Shown here: in pieces, positions 7,934 to 17,516 of the stretch
How positions within the stretch are numbered: the first letter of the stretch is position 1
Layout of the letters: every line of letters starts with the position of its first letter
NCBI RefSeq assembly: GCF_037811135.1
Contig: NZ_CP149130.1
Coordinates: 1,980,501-2,044,500, forward strand
Direction of reading: 5' to 3'
From: Aeromonas rivipollensis
Lineage (GTDB): Bacteria > Pseudomonadota > Gammaproteobacteria > Enterobacterales > Aeromonadaceae
DNA length: 64,000 nt
Made by a program: the position numbers and the translations under genes
The notes under the pieces: generated by a model
What the model was told of the DNA's origin: nothing
Seen by the model: only the letters and a program-made list of their open reading frames with translations
Databases searched by the model: none

Positions 7934-8341
7934 ATGGAAGGATTTGCCGCCAGGCTGCAGAGCCTGATCGGGGAGGGCAGCGTCAGCGCCTTCGCCCGCA
8001 AGGTGGGGCTGAGTGAAGCCCTGATCCGCAAGTATCTGAAAGGGGCCGAGCCCGGCCTTGGCAAGGCGAACCAGATCGCCATGGGGGCCAACTGCTCACT
8101 GGAGTGGCTCGCCACCGGCTGCGGTTACCTCTACCGCCAGGCCGAGGTGGTGGACAGGGACGCGCTGGCGGCGGCGGGGGCGTTGGTGCAGGAGAAGCTC
8201 CCCGGCCAGCCGCTGCCGGACGAGCAGCACCTGGTCACCCTGCTCGCCTACTACCAGTTCCTGCGCAGCCACAAGCAGGCGGACGGCTTTCTTGATCTGG
8301 CGCGGGCGCGGGAGTTCGGCCGTCATCTGGCAGAGGCCTGA
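7934..8341 (+). CDS. Small HTH (XRE/Cro-like) regulator
   Basis: The 135-residue protein has a Cro/C1-type helix-turn-helix at about residues 5-65 (FARKVGLSEALIRKYLKGAEPGLGK). The tryptophan-containing LEWLATG that follows is often seen in phage-repressor-like N-termini. The C-terminal half is helical with no known catalytic domain. It may be a remnant of a phage-type repressor, but no phage genes are nearby. GAGAGG lies before the ATG. Its target is unknown. Confidence 0.75.
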   Translation: MEGFAARLQSLIGEGSVSAFARKVGLSEALIRKYLKGAEPGLGKANQIAMGANCSLEWLATGCGYLYRQAEVVDRDALAAAGALVQEKLPGQPLPDEQHLVTLLAYYQFLRSHKQADGFLDLARAREFGRHLAEA

Positions 8342-8415
8342 GGCCGTGGGGGTCCCCGGCAGGCCGCCATTCTTCTGATACCCTCTAAGCAATGGACAAA
8401 TCCAAGGACACACAG

Positions 8416-9123
8416 ATGAGTTATCTGATCCTGGGCAGTGGCGGATTGGGGGGGGCTCTGGCGCACGAACTCGCCAGCCGTGGCGAAGAGTGGTTGCTGG
8501 CGGGCAGGCAGTTGCCAAAAGGGCTGGATCCCGCCTGCTATTTCCCGTTGCAGGAGGTGGACCCGCTCTCCTTCGAGGCCCTGTTCACCCTCTATGACAC
8601 CACCACACTGCCGACGGTGGTGATCAATACCATAGGTCTGCTGCACGATCTCAATCACATGCCGGAGCGGCGGGTGGAGGAGGTGAGCCCCCAGTGGCTT
8701 GGGGAGAGCCTGCAGGCCAATGCCTGGCCCCACCTGGCCCTGGGTGCCAGCCTGAGTCGGCTCATGACCCCCGAGAGTCGGCTGTGGCTCTGCTCTCTCT
8801 CGGATCTGGCGGGCAGCCTGGGGACCGGCAATCTGGAGGCTGTCGGGCGCTACAGCTACCGGATGAGCAAGGCGGCCCTCAACATGGGGGCCAGGATCCT
8901 GGCCGCCGAGTGGGCCGAGCGCTTCCCCGGCGCCGGCGTCATCACGGTGCACCCCGGGCTCATGGATACCCCCATGCAGCAGCCCTTCCGGCAGGGGCTT
9001 GACCCGGCCCTGTTGCAGGATCCCGCCCTGGTGGCACCGCAATTGCTGGATCTCCTGGCCTCGCTGACCCTGGCGCACTCCGGCCGCTTCGTGGACTTGC
9101 GCGGCCAGCCGCTGCCCTGGTGA
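8416..9123 (+). CDS. Short-chain dehydrogenase/reductase, C-factor-like
   Basis: This is a 235-residue Rossmann-fold SDR. The N-terminal nucleotide motif is GSGGLGGALAHEL, and the active-site Tyr and Lys lie in YSYRMSK. INTIGLLHD takes the place of the classical NNAG motif. It resembles the CsgA/C-factor group of SDRs found next to unrelated genes in many gammaproteobacteria. I chose the ATG at 8416 because AAGGA lies 6 nt upstream; an earlier ATG at 8392 has no ribosome site. The substrate is unknown. Confidence 0.82.
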   Translation: MSYLILGSGGLGGALAHELASRGEEWLLAGRQLPKGLDPACYFPLQEVDPLSFEALFTLYDTTTLPTVVINTIGLLHDLNHMPERRVEEVSPQWLGESLQANAWPHLALGASLSRLMTPESRLWLCSLSDLAGSLGTGNLEAVGRYSYRMSKAALNMGARILAAEWAERFPGAGVITVHPGLMDTPMQQPFRQGLDPALLQDPALVAPQLLDLLASLTLAHSGRFVDLRGQPLPW

Positions 9124-9209
9124 GCCGCCGGGTTCACATTCCCGCCCCCCATCCCTTGCCAGCATGATGCCGGCTGGTTAATGTCATGCTCCTGCATCAG
9201 GAGGATGAC

Positions 9210-10226
9210 ATGCGCTATATCGATTTACGAAGTGATACCGTGACCCAACCCACGGAAGCCATGCGCCAGAGCATGCTGCACGCCGAGGTGGGCGATGATG
9301 TCTACGGGGAAGATCCCAGCATCAATGCACTGGAGCGTCGGGGTGCCGAGCTGCTGGGCAAAGAGGCGGCCCTGTTCGTGCCATCCGGCACCATGTCCAA
9401 CCTGCTGGCGATGATGAGCCACTGCCAGCGCGGGGAAGGGGCCGTGCTGGGTTCCGCTTCCCACATCTATCGCTACGAGGCGCAGGGCTCTGCCGTGCTG
9501 GGCTCGGTGGCCCTGCAGTCTGTCCCCATGCAGGCCGACGGTACCCTGGCCCTGAGCGACGTGCGGGCCGCCATAGCCCCCGATGACGCCCACTTCGTCC
9601 AGACCCGGCTGGTGTGCCTTGAAAATACCCACAATGGCAAGGTGCTGCCGCTGCATTACCTGCGCGAGATGCGCGATTTTGTGGATGAGCACGGCTTGCT
9701 GCTGCACCTGGACGGGGCCCGCCTCTTCAATGCGGTGGTGGCGAGCGGCGAGCCGGTCGCGGCGATAGCGGCCCCCTTCGACAGCATCTCCGTCTGCCTC
9801 TCCAAGGGGCTGGGGGCGCCGGTCGGTTCATTGCTGGTGGGCTCCCATGGCTTCATCGCGCGGGCCAGACGGCTGCGCAAGATGCTGGGGGGCGGCATGC
9901 GTCAGGGGGGGATCCTGGCCCAGGCCGCCCTGTTCGCCCTGGATCAGCACGTCACCCGGCTGGCGGACGATCATCGCCGCGCCAGGCGTCTGGCTGAGGG
10001 GCTGGCCCCCTTGCCTGGCATAGCGCTCAATATGGAAGAGGTACAGACCAACATGGTGTTCCTGCGCTTGACGCAGGGGGATCCCGCCACCTTGCTCGGC
10101 TTCATGAAGGAGCGCGGCATCCTCTTCTCCGGCTATGGGGAGCTGAGGCTGGTGACCCACCTGCAGATCACCGATGACGACATCGACGAGGTGATAGATG
10201 CCTTCACCGAGTTCCTGAACGGTTGA
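9210..10226 (+). CDS. ltaE: Low-specificity L-threonine / L-allo-threonine aldolase
   Basis: LtaE is a PLP enzyme that splits L-threonine and L-allo-threonine to glycine and acetaldehyde. The 338-residue protein has the PLP lysine in [14 protein letters not shown] and the motif [10 protein letters not shown] at the N-terminus. From memory it is very close to the crystallised A. jandaei L-allo-threonine aldolase, which is the best single clue to genus. The start has AGGAGG upstream. It is monocistronic, with a terminator at 10246. Confidence 0.95.
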   Translation: MRYIDLRSDTVTQPTEAMRQSMLHAEVGDDVYGEDPSINALERRGAELLGKEAALFVPSGTMSNLLAMMSHCQRGEGAVLGSASHIYRYEAQGSAVLGSVALQSVPMQADGTLALSDVRAAIAPDDAHFVQTRLVCLENTHNGKVLPLHYLREMRDFVDEHGLLLHLDGARLFNAVVASGEPVAAIAAPFDSISVCLSKGLGAPVGSLLVGSHGFIARARRLRKMLGGGMRQGGILAQAALFALDQHVTRLADDHRRARRLAEGLAPLPGIALNMEEVQTNMVFLRLTQGDPATLLGFMKERGILFSGYGELRLVTHLQITDDDIDEVIDAFTEFLNG

Positions 10227-10245
10227 GCCTGATCGGCATGAAGCG

Positions 10246-10273
10246 AAGAAGGGCGCCTGATGGCGCCCTTCTT
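10246..10273. terminator. Terminator after ltaE
   Basis: AAGAAGGGCGCC-tgat-GGCGCCCTTCTT is a perfect 12-bp stem. It also lies downstream of the convergent PAS gene. Confidence 0.85.
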
Positions 10274-10292
10274 GTGTCTCTGTGCCGAGGAC

Positions 10293-10724
10293 TTATCCCT
10301 GGCGCTGGCCCCTGATCAGCATGGCCTCGTCGGTGGCGTCGTAGATCATGATGGCCAGATGGGTGACCTCTCCGCCAAAATCGGCCAGGGGCACCAGGGT
10401 CAGGTTTTGGTACATGTGGGGTGCCGAGCCTGTGATGGGGCGATAGTTGGAGAAGCGCAGCAGATAGGGGCGCTGCTCCCAGGTGCTGAAGGCGCGGTTG
10501 TTGAGCTTGAACACCATGTTCGCCTTGCGCTCCAGCCAGGCGCAGTCCACGTCGGGGAAGAGGTCGAACAGCACCTGATCGCGCACCTCGCCGGCCAGTC
10601 GGCCGCTATGGCTCTCCATGAAACCGTTCCATACCTGTACCCGGTAGCCCTTGTCGAGCACGACCAGCCCCACGTCCAGGTTCTGGACTATGTTCATCAG
10701 CCAATGAAATTCCCGGATTTCCAT
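10293..10724 (-). CDS. PAS-domain protein
   Basis: This 143-residue protein consists of essentially one PAS domain (MNIVQNLDVGLVVLDKGYRV, then YLLRFSNYRPITG). It has no output domain. It is the second gene of a pair with the response-regulator/CheX protein upstream; such pairs are common in Vibrionaceae and Aeromonadaceae, which suggests a partner-sensor role. AGGAG lies 5 nt before the ATG at 10724. About 105 bp separate the two genes, and that gap is filled by the repeat at 10751. Confidence 0.8.
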   Translation of the reverse strand: MEIREFHWLMNIVQNLDVGLVVLDKGYRVQVWNGFMESHSGRLAGEVRDQVLFDLFPDVDCAWLERKANMVFKLNNRAFSTWEQRPYLLRFSNYRPITGSAPHMYQNLTLVPLADFGGEVTHLAIMIYDATDEAMLIRGQRQG

Positions 10725-10750
10725 GGTCACTCCTGGTGCCTGAGTCTGTG

Positions 10751-10876
10751 TTGTTGATGCTGGCGACGGGATCTAATCGCTAGAGCATGTGCATTAACTT
10801 GTTATTGATGCTGGCGATGGGATCACACCGCTAGAGCATATGCATGATCTTGTTGTTCATGGTGGCGATGGAGTCT
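10751..10876 (-). repeat. 51-nt in-frame tandem repeat of the response-regulator C-terminus
   Basis: About 2.5 copies of a 51-nt unit. The first copy (10832-10876) is the last codons of the response-regulator gene (…NNKIMHML, stop). The second encodes PIASINNKLMHML and a stop in the same frame, and the third breaks off after PVASINN. Spacing is exactly 51 nt, or 17 codons, measured at three anchor points. Differences between copies are mostly conservative codon changes. Confidence 0.85.
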
Positions 10877-11853
10877 TCGGTGAACAGCAGCAGCAGGTCG
10901 CACTGCACCGCATACCCCTGCACCCGGTAGTTGATCTCGATGGCCAGGGTGCGGCGCCAACGGCTCTGGTTGGTGCGAATGAGATCCCTAATGGGCCTGT
11001 GCTGACCGAGTACCACGGGATGGCCCTGGCTGAAGGGGGTGTCGAGCTGGTTGGCATAGCCGCGCAGGAAGGCCCCGATCAAGACGTTGGCGGTATCCAT
11101 CAGCAGTTCCAGCTCGGCGTTGTGGTCCAGCACCCCCTGATGGTTCATCAGGCGTGCCAAGTCCTGGAAGCTGGCATCGTGAAACAGCAGCAGCGCCTCG
11201 CCGGCTATGCCGGCCCCGATGAAGCCCTGGCAGACGGCGGAGAGGGTATCCGACTCGGCGGCAGCCGAGAGGGCCATGTGCAGCTCGGAGACCTCCAGCA
11301 CGTTGACGTTGGGGATGGGCAGCAGCACGAAGGCATCCAGCAGGCGAGCCAGCAGATCGGCCCCCTGGCCCATGGCGACGTTGGCGAGCTCCTGATAGAC
11401 ATCCCGCAGCTCGGGGGTGAACTGAATGGTGCTCTCGAGGGGGGCGTGACCTGCGACGACAAGGGCGGGTGCGACGGCCGGGTGGGGCGCCGCTTGCCAC
11501 AAGCCGTGGCGGCCGAGCAGGGCGAGCAGGCTATCCGGCGAGGCCGGTTTCTTGATGAAATCGAGTGCCCCGAGGGCCATGACGCGGGCGTGGGCTTCCG
11601 GCTGGATATCGCCGGAGACCACTATCACCTTGCTGCGCAGCCCCTCGCGCTTGAGGGTCTCCAGCACGCCATAGCCATCCATTTCCGGCATGGTCAGATC
11701 GAGAAAGATCAGATCGCCGTGGCCCATCAGGATCTGCTCCACCCCTTCCAGGCCGTCAGCGGCCTGGTGCAGGGTGACATTCCAGCCGGCAGGCAGGGCG
11801 CGCATCAACTGCTTGCGAGCGAACCCCGAGTCATCACATATCAATACATTCAT
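10831..11853 (-). CDS. Response regulator with CheC/CheX-type C-terminal domain
   Basis: The 340-residue protein has an N-terminal receiver domain. The acidic pocket is DD in NVLICDDSG, the phospho-acceptor Asp is in LIFLDLTMPEMDG, and the conserved Lys is in DFIKKPAS. The C-terminal part (about 145-340) has the CheC/CheX/FliY pattern of repeated helices (ELANVAMGQGADLLARLL and ELLMDTANVLIGAFLRGYA), a class of CheY-P phosphatase. It may therefore tune chemotaxis-type signalling. A PAS protein follows in the same direction. The real start is the ATG at 11853; anything longer runs into unrelated sequence. Confidence 0.85.
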   Translation of the reverse strand: MNVLICDDSGFARKQLMRALPAGWNVTLHQAADGLEGVEQILMGHGDLIFLDLTMPEMDGYGVLETLKREGLRSKVIVVSGDIQPEAHARVMALGALDFIKKPASPDSLLALLGRHGLWQAAPHPAVAPALVVAGHAPLESTIQFTPELRDVYQELANVAMGQGADLLARLLDAFVLLPIPNVNVLEVSELHMALSAAAESDTLSAVCQGFIGAGIAGEALLLFHDASFQDLARLMNHQGVLDHNAELELLMDTANVLIGAFLRGYANQLDTPFSQGHPVVLGQHRPIRDLIRTNQSRWRRTLAIEINYRVQGYAVQCDLLLLFTEDSIATMNNKIMHML

Positions 11854-11899
11854 AGTGTTAGCCGACCTGTGCAACGAGGATTGCGCTAAGTGTGGGCGA

Positions 11900-12844
11900 T
11901 CAACCGTCAGATGCAACGGGCAGCGGCATGGCCGGCAAAAATTGATCGTCCCGCTGATGATGGCGATAGCGTGCGGAGTATTTCTCGACGAAATCGGCAA
12001 ACATCTTAACACGCAACGGCGTGAACTGGGGCTGGCAATGGAGCATGTAGAAGGGGCGCTTGCCCGCCTGCCAGTCCGGCAGCACGGCGACCAGCTGCTC
12101 GTCCTGCAGGAAGGGGTGCACATAGTGCAGGGGGGCATTGACGATGCCGAGGTGGCGCCGGGCCGCCCGCACGGCGGCCTGGGTCTGGTTGACGTTCAGG
12201 CGCGGTGTCCGCTTGATCTGCACCGTCTGCTGGTCCCGCCCGCTCAGCTGCCAGTGCTGGTGGGGCCAGCAGTAGATGAGATCGTGCTCTTCCAGCTGCG
12301 CCGGGTGGGAGGGGATGCCCATCTTCTCCAGATAGAGGGGGGAGGCAAACAGGCCGTATTCTATGTGGCCGAGGCAGAGGGCATTGGGCAGGGTCTGGGA
12401 GAGCTCGCCGTTGAAAAACACCAGATCCCTGTCCTGATCACAGAGGGGGGCCTGATCATTGGTCTGGCTGATGTCGAACTGTACCCCGGGATAGCGCAGA
12501 CCGAAGTCGGCCAGCATGTCGACCAGGATGGTGTTGGAGAGGGCGATGGGCGCGGCGAGGCGGATAAGACCGCTGATGTCCCTCTCCTGGCCCTGGATCT
12601 CGCCGGTTGCCTGCTCGATTTCGGCCAGCGGCGTGCACAGGCGCTCGTAATAGCGCAGCCCCTCGTCGGTGAGGCGCAGCTTGCGGGTGGAGCGGTGCAG
12701 CAAGGCGCACCCGAGCTGTTCTTCCAGTTGTGAGATGCGTCGACTGATGGTGCCGGTCGGCATGCCCAGCGCGGCGGCGGCGTGGGAGAAACCGCCCTCT
12801 TGCACCACCTTGACGAACAGATAGAACTCTTCGATGTACTTCAT
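11900..12844 (-). CDS. LysR-family transcriptional regulator
   Basis: The 314-residue LysR protein has an N-terminal winged helix at about residues 5-65 (FSHAAAALGMPTGTISRRISQLEEQLG). The effector-binding domain is of the CrgA/YhjC-like type that begins SGLIRLAAPIALS. No divergent target gene is adjacent, so its regulon cannot be guessed. The ATG at 12844 gives the usual LysR N-terminus. Confidence 0.88.
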   Translation of the reverse strand: MKYIEEFYLFVKVVQEGGFSHAAAALGMPTGTISRRISQLEEQLGCALLHRSTRKLRLTDEGLRYYERLCTPLAEIEQATGEIQGQERDISGLIRLAAPIALSNTILVDMLADFGLRYPGVQFDISQTNDQAPLCDQDRDLVFFNGELSQTLPNALCLGHIEYGLFASPLYLEKMGIPSHPAQLEEHDLIYCWPHQHWQLSGRDQQTVQIKRTPRLNVNQTQAAVRAARRHLGIVNAPLHYVHPFLQDEQLVAVLPDWQAGKRPFYMLHCQPQFTPLRVKMFADFVEKYSARYRHHQRDDQFLPAMPLPVASDG

Positions 12845-12921
12845 AAGCGGCTTAGGGGGTGTTTGTAACAAGCCCGTGACCTTATGAAGAGTCGCCAGGC
12901 TTGGCAAGCGCAATCCGGCGT

Positions 12922-13623
12922 TTAATTGATCTGGATTAGATTCGACTCGCGCTGGTACTGATTGAGCAAATGGACGAAGTCGGCGGGGGGGCGGTCCAGG
13001 CTGTTGTCCGGCACCAGAAGATCATAACCCAGCAGATCCCGCAGTCTGGCCATGCGGTTGCCCAGCATGGCGATCACCCCATCGTACTGCTGGCCTGAGG
13101 GGGAACGAAAGCGGCTCTCCTCCAGCAGCCCCTCGCCAAGCAGTCCGCTGCCGCAGCCTCCGGTGAGGCAGTCGGGGCGCTCGCTGTTGATGGCCTGCAA
13201 CAGCACGGCCCGCTGCTCGGTCAGCAGGCGAACGGCCAGTCTGGGTGTGATCAGCGTCAAGAAATCGTCGTAATCCTTAATCTTCAAGCCGATGTAGGGC
13301 AGGGGCACCAGATCCCACCCTAAATGGATACGTGGCTGGTCAATTCGCTGAATATTTCTCCATTTCAGGATCCAGCCACCGTACTTATGGTGATATTGCA
13401 GACAATCCTGACACAGGGAGAGACTAAAATGAGGCTCAGACAGTTTCAGCGCACCGACAAGAATTGTCATCAGACCAGTCAGCAGGAGGAAGATGACCGG
13501 CATTAGTAGTTGTTCAGGAAAGAAAAAAAGTATAAAAATCATAGCAATGGTTATGACCATGCCCAACAATACCAGTGTGAGCCCATTTCTTCTGACCATG
13601 GGGATCACATGTAGCGTTTTCAT
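12922..13623 (-). CDS. DUF2982-type membrane protein
   Basis: The protein is about 233 residues. It has two N-terminal membrane helices (LTLVLLGMVITIAMIFILFF and LLMPVIFLLLTGLMTILVGA) and then a soluble domain with the pattern of DUF2982 proteins of marine gammaproteobacteria (QYHHKYGGWILKWRNIQRID). Function is unknown. An upstream GTG at 13644 is an alternative start. It lies divergent to the GGDEF-EAL gene. Confidence 0.75.
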   Translation of the reverse strand: MKTLHVIPMVRRNGLTLVLLGMVITIAMIFILFFFPEQLLMPVIFLLLTGLMTILVGALKLSEPHFSLSLCQDCLQYHHKYGGWILKWRNIQRIDQPRIHLGWDLVPLPYIGLKIKDYDDFLTLITPRLAVRLLTEQRAVLLQAINSERPDCLTGGCGSGLLGEGLLEESRFRSPSGQQYDGVIAMLGNRMARLRDLLGYDLLVPDNSLDRPPADFVHLLNQYQRESNLIQIN

Positions 13624-13729
13624 ATGATTTCGGCCCTTTTTCACCTGCCTGTTTCCAGATTATGGGTCGGAACGGATTTTGTACCAGCACGGACGCCTTT
13701 GCCAAAGACGGGTCCAGGCTGGTTCTGCC

Positions 13730-15733
13730 ATGAGCTTTCAGCATGAATCATCACTCAACATGAATACGCTAGACGAACGCCTGCTTACCGCGATGGACGT
13801 GCTTCATACTCCCATCTGGGTCTATGACATCCAGCGTCACCACATTTACTGGGCCAATGGCTCCGCCCTGGGATTGTGGGAGGCGAGCTCCCTGGCCGAG
13901 CTGCAATCCCGCGACTTCTCGGCCGACATGGCCGCCGCCATCGATCTGCTGTTGCAGCGTTATCTCGGTGATTTTCAACAGGATCGCAGTTACAACGAGT
14001 GGTGGACCCTCTCCCCCAAGGGCGTCAAGAAGCAGGTCTATCTGCGCCTCTCCGGCATCCAGCTCGCCGGGCGGCAGATGATGATGACGGAGGCGGTCAT
14101 CGATGCCGACACCCTCTATCAGGAGTCCTCCCTCGCCACCGGCGATACCCTGGCCTGCCTGTTCGACAATCAGGGGTGCCTCGAGAGCGGCAACCACCAC
14201 TTCGACATGTGCTTTGGCACCGGCATCACCCGGCTGGCCCAGGTCTTCTCCGGCGACGATGGGGCCTTCTACACCCGGCTCTCCCGGGTGGGGGAGGTGG
14301 TGGCCGAGGGGGAGTGCCGAACCCAGAAGGGGATGCGCTGGTTCCAGTATCAGTTCCGCCACATCCAGCAGGGGGCCCGGATCCTGCTGACCATGCGGGA
14401 CATCACGGATCGCAAGCTCGAGGAGCTCGAACACCGCCACCTGGCCTGGCACGACTCCCTCACCGGCCTGCTCAATCGCTACGGCCTGATGAAGTCCCTC
14501 GAGGCCTATTGCGGCCTGGGGGGGCGCTTCGCCCTGGTGTTCATGGATCTCGACAACTTCAAGCTGGTCAATGACAACTATGGCCACAAGGCGGGGGATC
14601 GCCTGCTGGAGCGGGTAGCCGGCCGGCTCAAGCAGATCTGCCCACGGGACGTGGAGCTGGCGCGCCTCGGCGGGGACGAGTTCACCGCCCTGGTGCCCCT
14701 CAGTCAGGCCAGCGAGCGGGCGCAGGAGGTGGCGGATCTCATGCTCTCCCAGATGAGCAAGCCGCTGCAGCTGAGCGGGGTGCCCGAGGTCACCATAGGC
14801 GGCAGCATCGGCATCGCCATCTATCCGGACGACGCGGACGACGGGGACAACCTCATCACCCGCGCCGACATGGCCATGTACCAGGCCAAGCAGATGGGGC
14901 GCCTGCGCTGGCAGCGCTTCACCCCCAGCATGCAGCAGAGCCTGCACCGCAAGTTGACTCTGAAGCAGTTTCTGGCCAAGGCCGTCGGCCGGGGTGAACT
15001 GAGCCTGCGCTATCAACCCCAGGTGGACGTGGCCCAGGGGAAGCTCATCGGCCTGGAGGCACTGCTGCGCTGGTACAACCCCGTGCTCGGCCACGTCTCG
15101 CCGGCGGAGTTCATTCCGCTTGCCGAAGAGATGGGGCTGATCCGTGAAATAGGGAGTTGGGTGCTCGCCACCGCCTTGGCCCAGATGGGGGAGTGGCAGC
15201 GCCAATGGCAGGTACGGGTGCCGGTGTCGGTCAACCTCTCCGGCTTCCAGCTCTCCGCCTCCCTGCCGGGGCAGGTGGCGCAGCAGCTCAGGGAGTCCGG
15301 GGTCGAGGCGGGCCTTCTGACCCTGGAGCTGACCGAAACCGTGCTGATGCTGGACATGAAGGGCTGCATCGAGATCCTCGACGCCCTGAGCGAGCAGGGG
15401 ATCAAGATCGCCATCGACGACTTTGGTACCGGCTACTCGTCGCTCGCCTACCTCAACCGTCTGCCCATCGACACCATCAAGCTGGATCGCTCCTTCGTGG
15501 TGGGGCTCAACCTGCCGGTGATCCGGGCCACCGTGGCCATGGCCACCAGCCTGGGGCTCGGGATCCTGGCGGAAGGGGTGGAGGACGAGCACGAGCTGGC
15601 GGCCCTGCGGGCCCAGGGCTGTCATGTCTTCCAGGGGTTCCTGTTCAGCACCCCCATGACCCCGGAGGAGGTGGCGGCGGCAGGCTTCGGGATCCGCTGC
15701 AAGCTTGGTCACTATCCGCTGATCAGCACCTGA
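13730..15733 (+). CDS. PAS-like sensor, GGDEF and EAL domain protein
   Basis: The protein is about 667 residues and concerns cyclic-di-GMP turnover. The N-terminal 230 residues form a cytosolic PAS-like sensory region with no membrane helix. A GGDEF domain follows (RLGGDEFTALVPL, intact signature), then an EAL domain with its signature in GLEALLRW and catalytic DDFGTGYSSLAYL. Both catalytic motifs are intact, so it could make or degrade c-di-GMP. I took the ATG at 13730; a second Met at 13760 is possible because neither has a strong ribosome site. Confidence 0.9.
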   Translation: MSFQHESSLNMNTLDERLLTAMDVLHTPIWVYDIQRHHIYWANGSALGLWEASSLAELQSRDFSADMAAAIDLLLQRYLGDFQQDRSYNEWWTLSPKGVKKQVYLRLSGIQLAGRQMMMTEAVIDADTLYQESSLATGDTLACLFDNQGCLESGNHHFDMCFGTGITRLAQVFSGDDGAFYTRLSRVGEVVAEGECRTQKGMRWFQYQFRHIQQGARILLTMRDITDRKLEELEHRHLAWHDSLTGLLNRYGLMKSLEAYCGLGGRFALVFMDLDNFKLVNDNYGHKAGDRLLERVAGRLKQICPRDVELARLGGDEFTALVPLSQASERAQEVADLMLSQMSKPLQLSGVPEVTIGGSIGIAIYPDDADDGDNLITRADMAMYQAKQMGRLRWQRFTPSMQQSLHRKLTLKQFLAKAVGRGELSLRYQPQVDVAQGKLIGLEALLRWYNPVLGHVSPAEFIPLAEEMGLIREIGSWVLATALAQMGEWQRQWQVRVPVSVNLSGFQLSASLPGQVAQQLRESGVEAGLLTLELTETVLMLDMKGCIEILDALSEQGIKIAIDDFGTGYSSLAYLNRLPIDTIKLDRSFVVGLNLPVIRATVAMATSLGLGILAEGVEDEHELAALRAQGCHVFQGFLFSTPMTPEEVAAAGFGIRCKLGHYPLIST

Positions 15734-15886
15734 TACCACCGCTGACACTGTGCGGCATGTCCCATTTCAGGAGCGCGACATGCCAAATTAAACATAATTA
15801 ATCGAATTTTTGTCTCATATCATGGGATTCATTAGACGTTATCGCTAGTATGCGCGCTCATTCCTTGGTAATGGAGTATCACCATA

Positions 15887-17449
15887 ATGAGTCAAGCCGC
15901 AGTGAACGAGCGTCCGGCCAGTCCCAATGGCTGGTTGAACCGCTTCCTGAACGGGGTCGAGAAGGCGGGCAACAAGCTGCCGGATCCCGCCATGTTGTTC
16001 CTCTATGCCTTGCTGATCGTCTGGGTCGGCTCCTGGATAGGTTCCCAGTTCTCCTTCGATCTGGTCAACCCCCGCACCGGGGAGGCCGTGGTGGTCAACA
16101 ACCTGCTGACCGGGGCAGGGCTGGCCGAGTTTCTCGCCAGCATGGTCACCACCTTCACCGGCTTTGCGCCGCTCGGCATAGTGCTGGTGGCCATGCTGGG
16201 GGTCGGGGTGGCCGAGCAGTCCGGCTTCATCAACACCGGCCTGAAGAAGCTGCTCAAGGTCACACCGGCGCGCTTCCTGACCCCCATGCTGATCCTGGTG
16301 GCCATCGTCAGCCATACGGCGGCAGATGCGGGCTACGTGCTGGTGATCCCCATCGGCGGCATCATCTTCCATGCGGCGGGCCGTCACCCGCTGGCGGGGA
16401 TTGCCGCTGCCTTTGCCGGGGTCTCCGGCGGCTTTGCCGCCAACTTCCTGCCCTCCGGCGGGGATGCCCTGCTGCAGGGGTTCACCCAGTCGGCGGCCCA
16501 GCTGCTCGACCCCGACTACATGGTCAACACCCTGTGCAACATCATCTTCACCGGCGCCTCCTCCCTGCTGATCATCTGCGTGGGCTGGTTTGTCACCGAG
16601 AAGATAGTGGAGCCACGCCTCAAGCAGGTGCCCCTCAACGAGGATCTGGAGAGTGCCGACGAGATGGGGCGCTACAGCGCGCAGGAGAGCCGGGCCTTCA
16701 ACTGGGCCGGGTTTGCCATGCTGGCGGCCGTGGTGCTGCTGGGGCTGGCCCTGTCCCCGGACGACTCGCCGATGCGGGCACCGGATGGATCGCTCACCAC
16801 CTTCGCGGCACCCGTGATGAAGTCCATCGTGCCGCTCATCTTCCTGCTCTTCATTCTGCCCGGCATCGTCTACGGCTTCGTGGCGGGAAGCTTCAAGAGC
16901 GGCAAGGATGTGATCGATGCCATGTCCGCCACCATGAACAAGATGGGCTCCTACATGGTGATGGCCTTCTTCTGCGCCCTCTTCATCAAGGCGTTCGGTG
17001 ACTCCAACCTGGGAACCCTGCTGGCCCTCTCCGGCGCCGAGGTGCTCCACGCCCTGGCGCTGCCGGGGGAGGTGACCATCGTCGGCATGATTCTGCTCAC
17101 CGCCAGCGTCAACCTGGTGGTGGGCTCGGCCTCGGCCAAGTGGGCCCTCATCAGTCCCATCCTGGTGCCCATGCTGATGGCGGTGGGGATCTCGCCGGAG
17201 CTGACCCAGGCCGCCTATCGGGTAGGGGATTCCGCCTCCAACATCATCACCCCGCTGATGGTCTTCTTCCCCTTGGTGGTGGTCTATTGCCAGCAGTATG
17301 TGAAGAGCACCGGCATCGGCACCCTGGTCTCCATGATGCTGCCCTACTCCCTGGCCTTCCTGGTGAGCTGGACATGCTTCCTGCTGCTCTACTGGGCGCT
17401 GGGCTTCCCGCTCGGGCTGCAAGCTCCCTATGTGTATCCTGCCCCCTGA
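15887..17449 (+). CDS. AbgT family transporter
   Basis: This is a 520-residue inner membrane transporter with about 11 helices, of the AbgT family (p-aminobenzoyl-glutamate uptake in E. coli; MtrF-type sulfonamide/folate-metabolite efflux in others). Family features are the N-terminal VEKAGNKLPDPAMLFLYALL and the re-entrant motif GFAANFLPSGGDALLQG. No abgA/abgB hydrolase genes are nearby, so an efflux or general role is as likely as uptake. It is monocistronic, with a terminator at 17456. Confidence 0.9.
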   Translation: MSQAAVNERPASPNGWLNRFLNGVEKAGNKLPDPAMLFLYALLIVWVGSWIGSQFSFDLVNPRTGEAVVVNNLLTGAGLAEFLASMVTTFTGFAPLGIVLVAMLGVGVAEQSGFINTGLKKLLKVTPARFLTPMLILVAIVSHTAADAGYVLVIPIGGIIFHAAGRHPLAGIAAAFAGVSGGFAANFLPSGGDALLQGFTQSAAQLLDPDYMVNTLCNIIFTGASSLLIICVGWFVTEKIVEPRLKQVPLNEDLESADEMGRYSAQESRAFNWAGFAMLAAVVLLGLALSPDDSPMRAPDGSLTTFAAPVMKSIVPLIFLLFILPGIVYGFVAGSFKSGKDVIDAMSATMNKMGSYMVMAFFCALFIKAFGDSNLGTLLALSGAEVLHALALPGEVTIVGMILLTASVNLVVGSASAKWALISPILVPMLMAVGISPELTQAAYRVGDSASNIITPLMVFFPLVVVYCQQYVKSTGIGTLVSMMLPYSLAFLVSWTCFLLLYWALGFPLGLQAPYVYPAP

Positions 17450-17455
17450 GGGTGA

Positions 17456-17484
17456 CGAGGGGCCTTGGGCCCCTCGCTTTTTTT
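17456..17484 (+). terminator. Terminator after the AbgT gene
   Basis: CGAGGGGCC-ttg-GGCCCCTCG is followed by a C and eight T residues. Confidence 0.88.
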
Positions 17485-17516
17485 GGGTACAGTGTGACCT
17501 TCATTTTGGAGGCACC

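Noticed and set aside
7934-8341. Prophage or genomic island marker
   Set aside because: The repressor-like N-terminus is isolated; no integrase, phage structural gene or attachment repeat is present nearby.
13769-15748. Open frame of over 650 codons opposite the GGDEF-EAL gene
   Set aside because: Antisense shadow of a gene with intact catalytic motifs; the product is rich in His, Gly and Gln without any motif.
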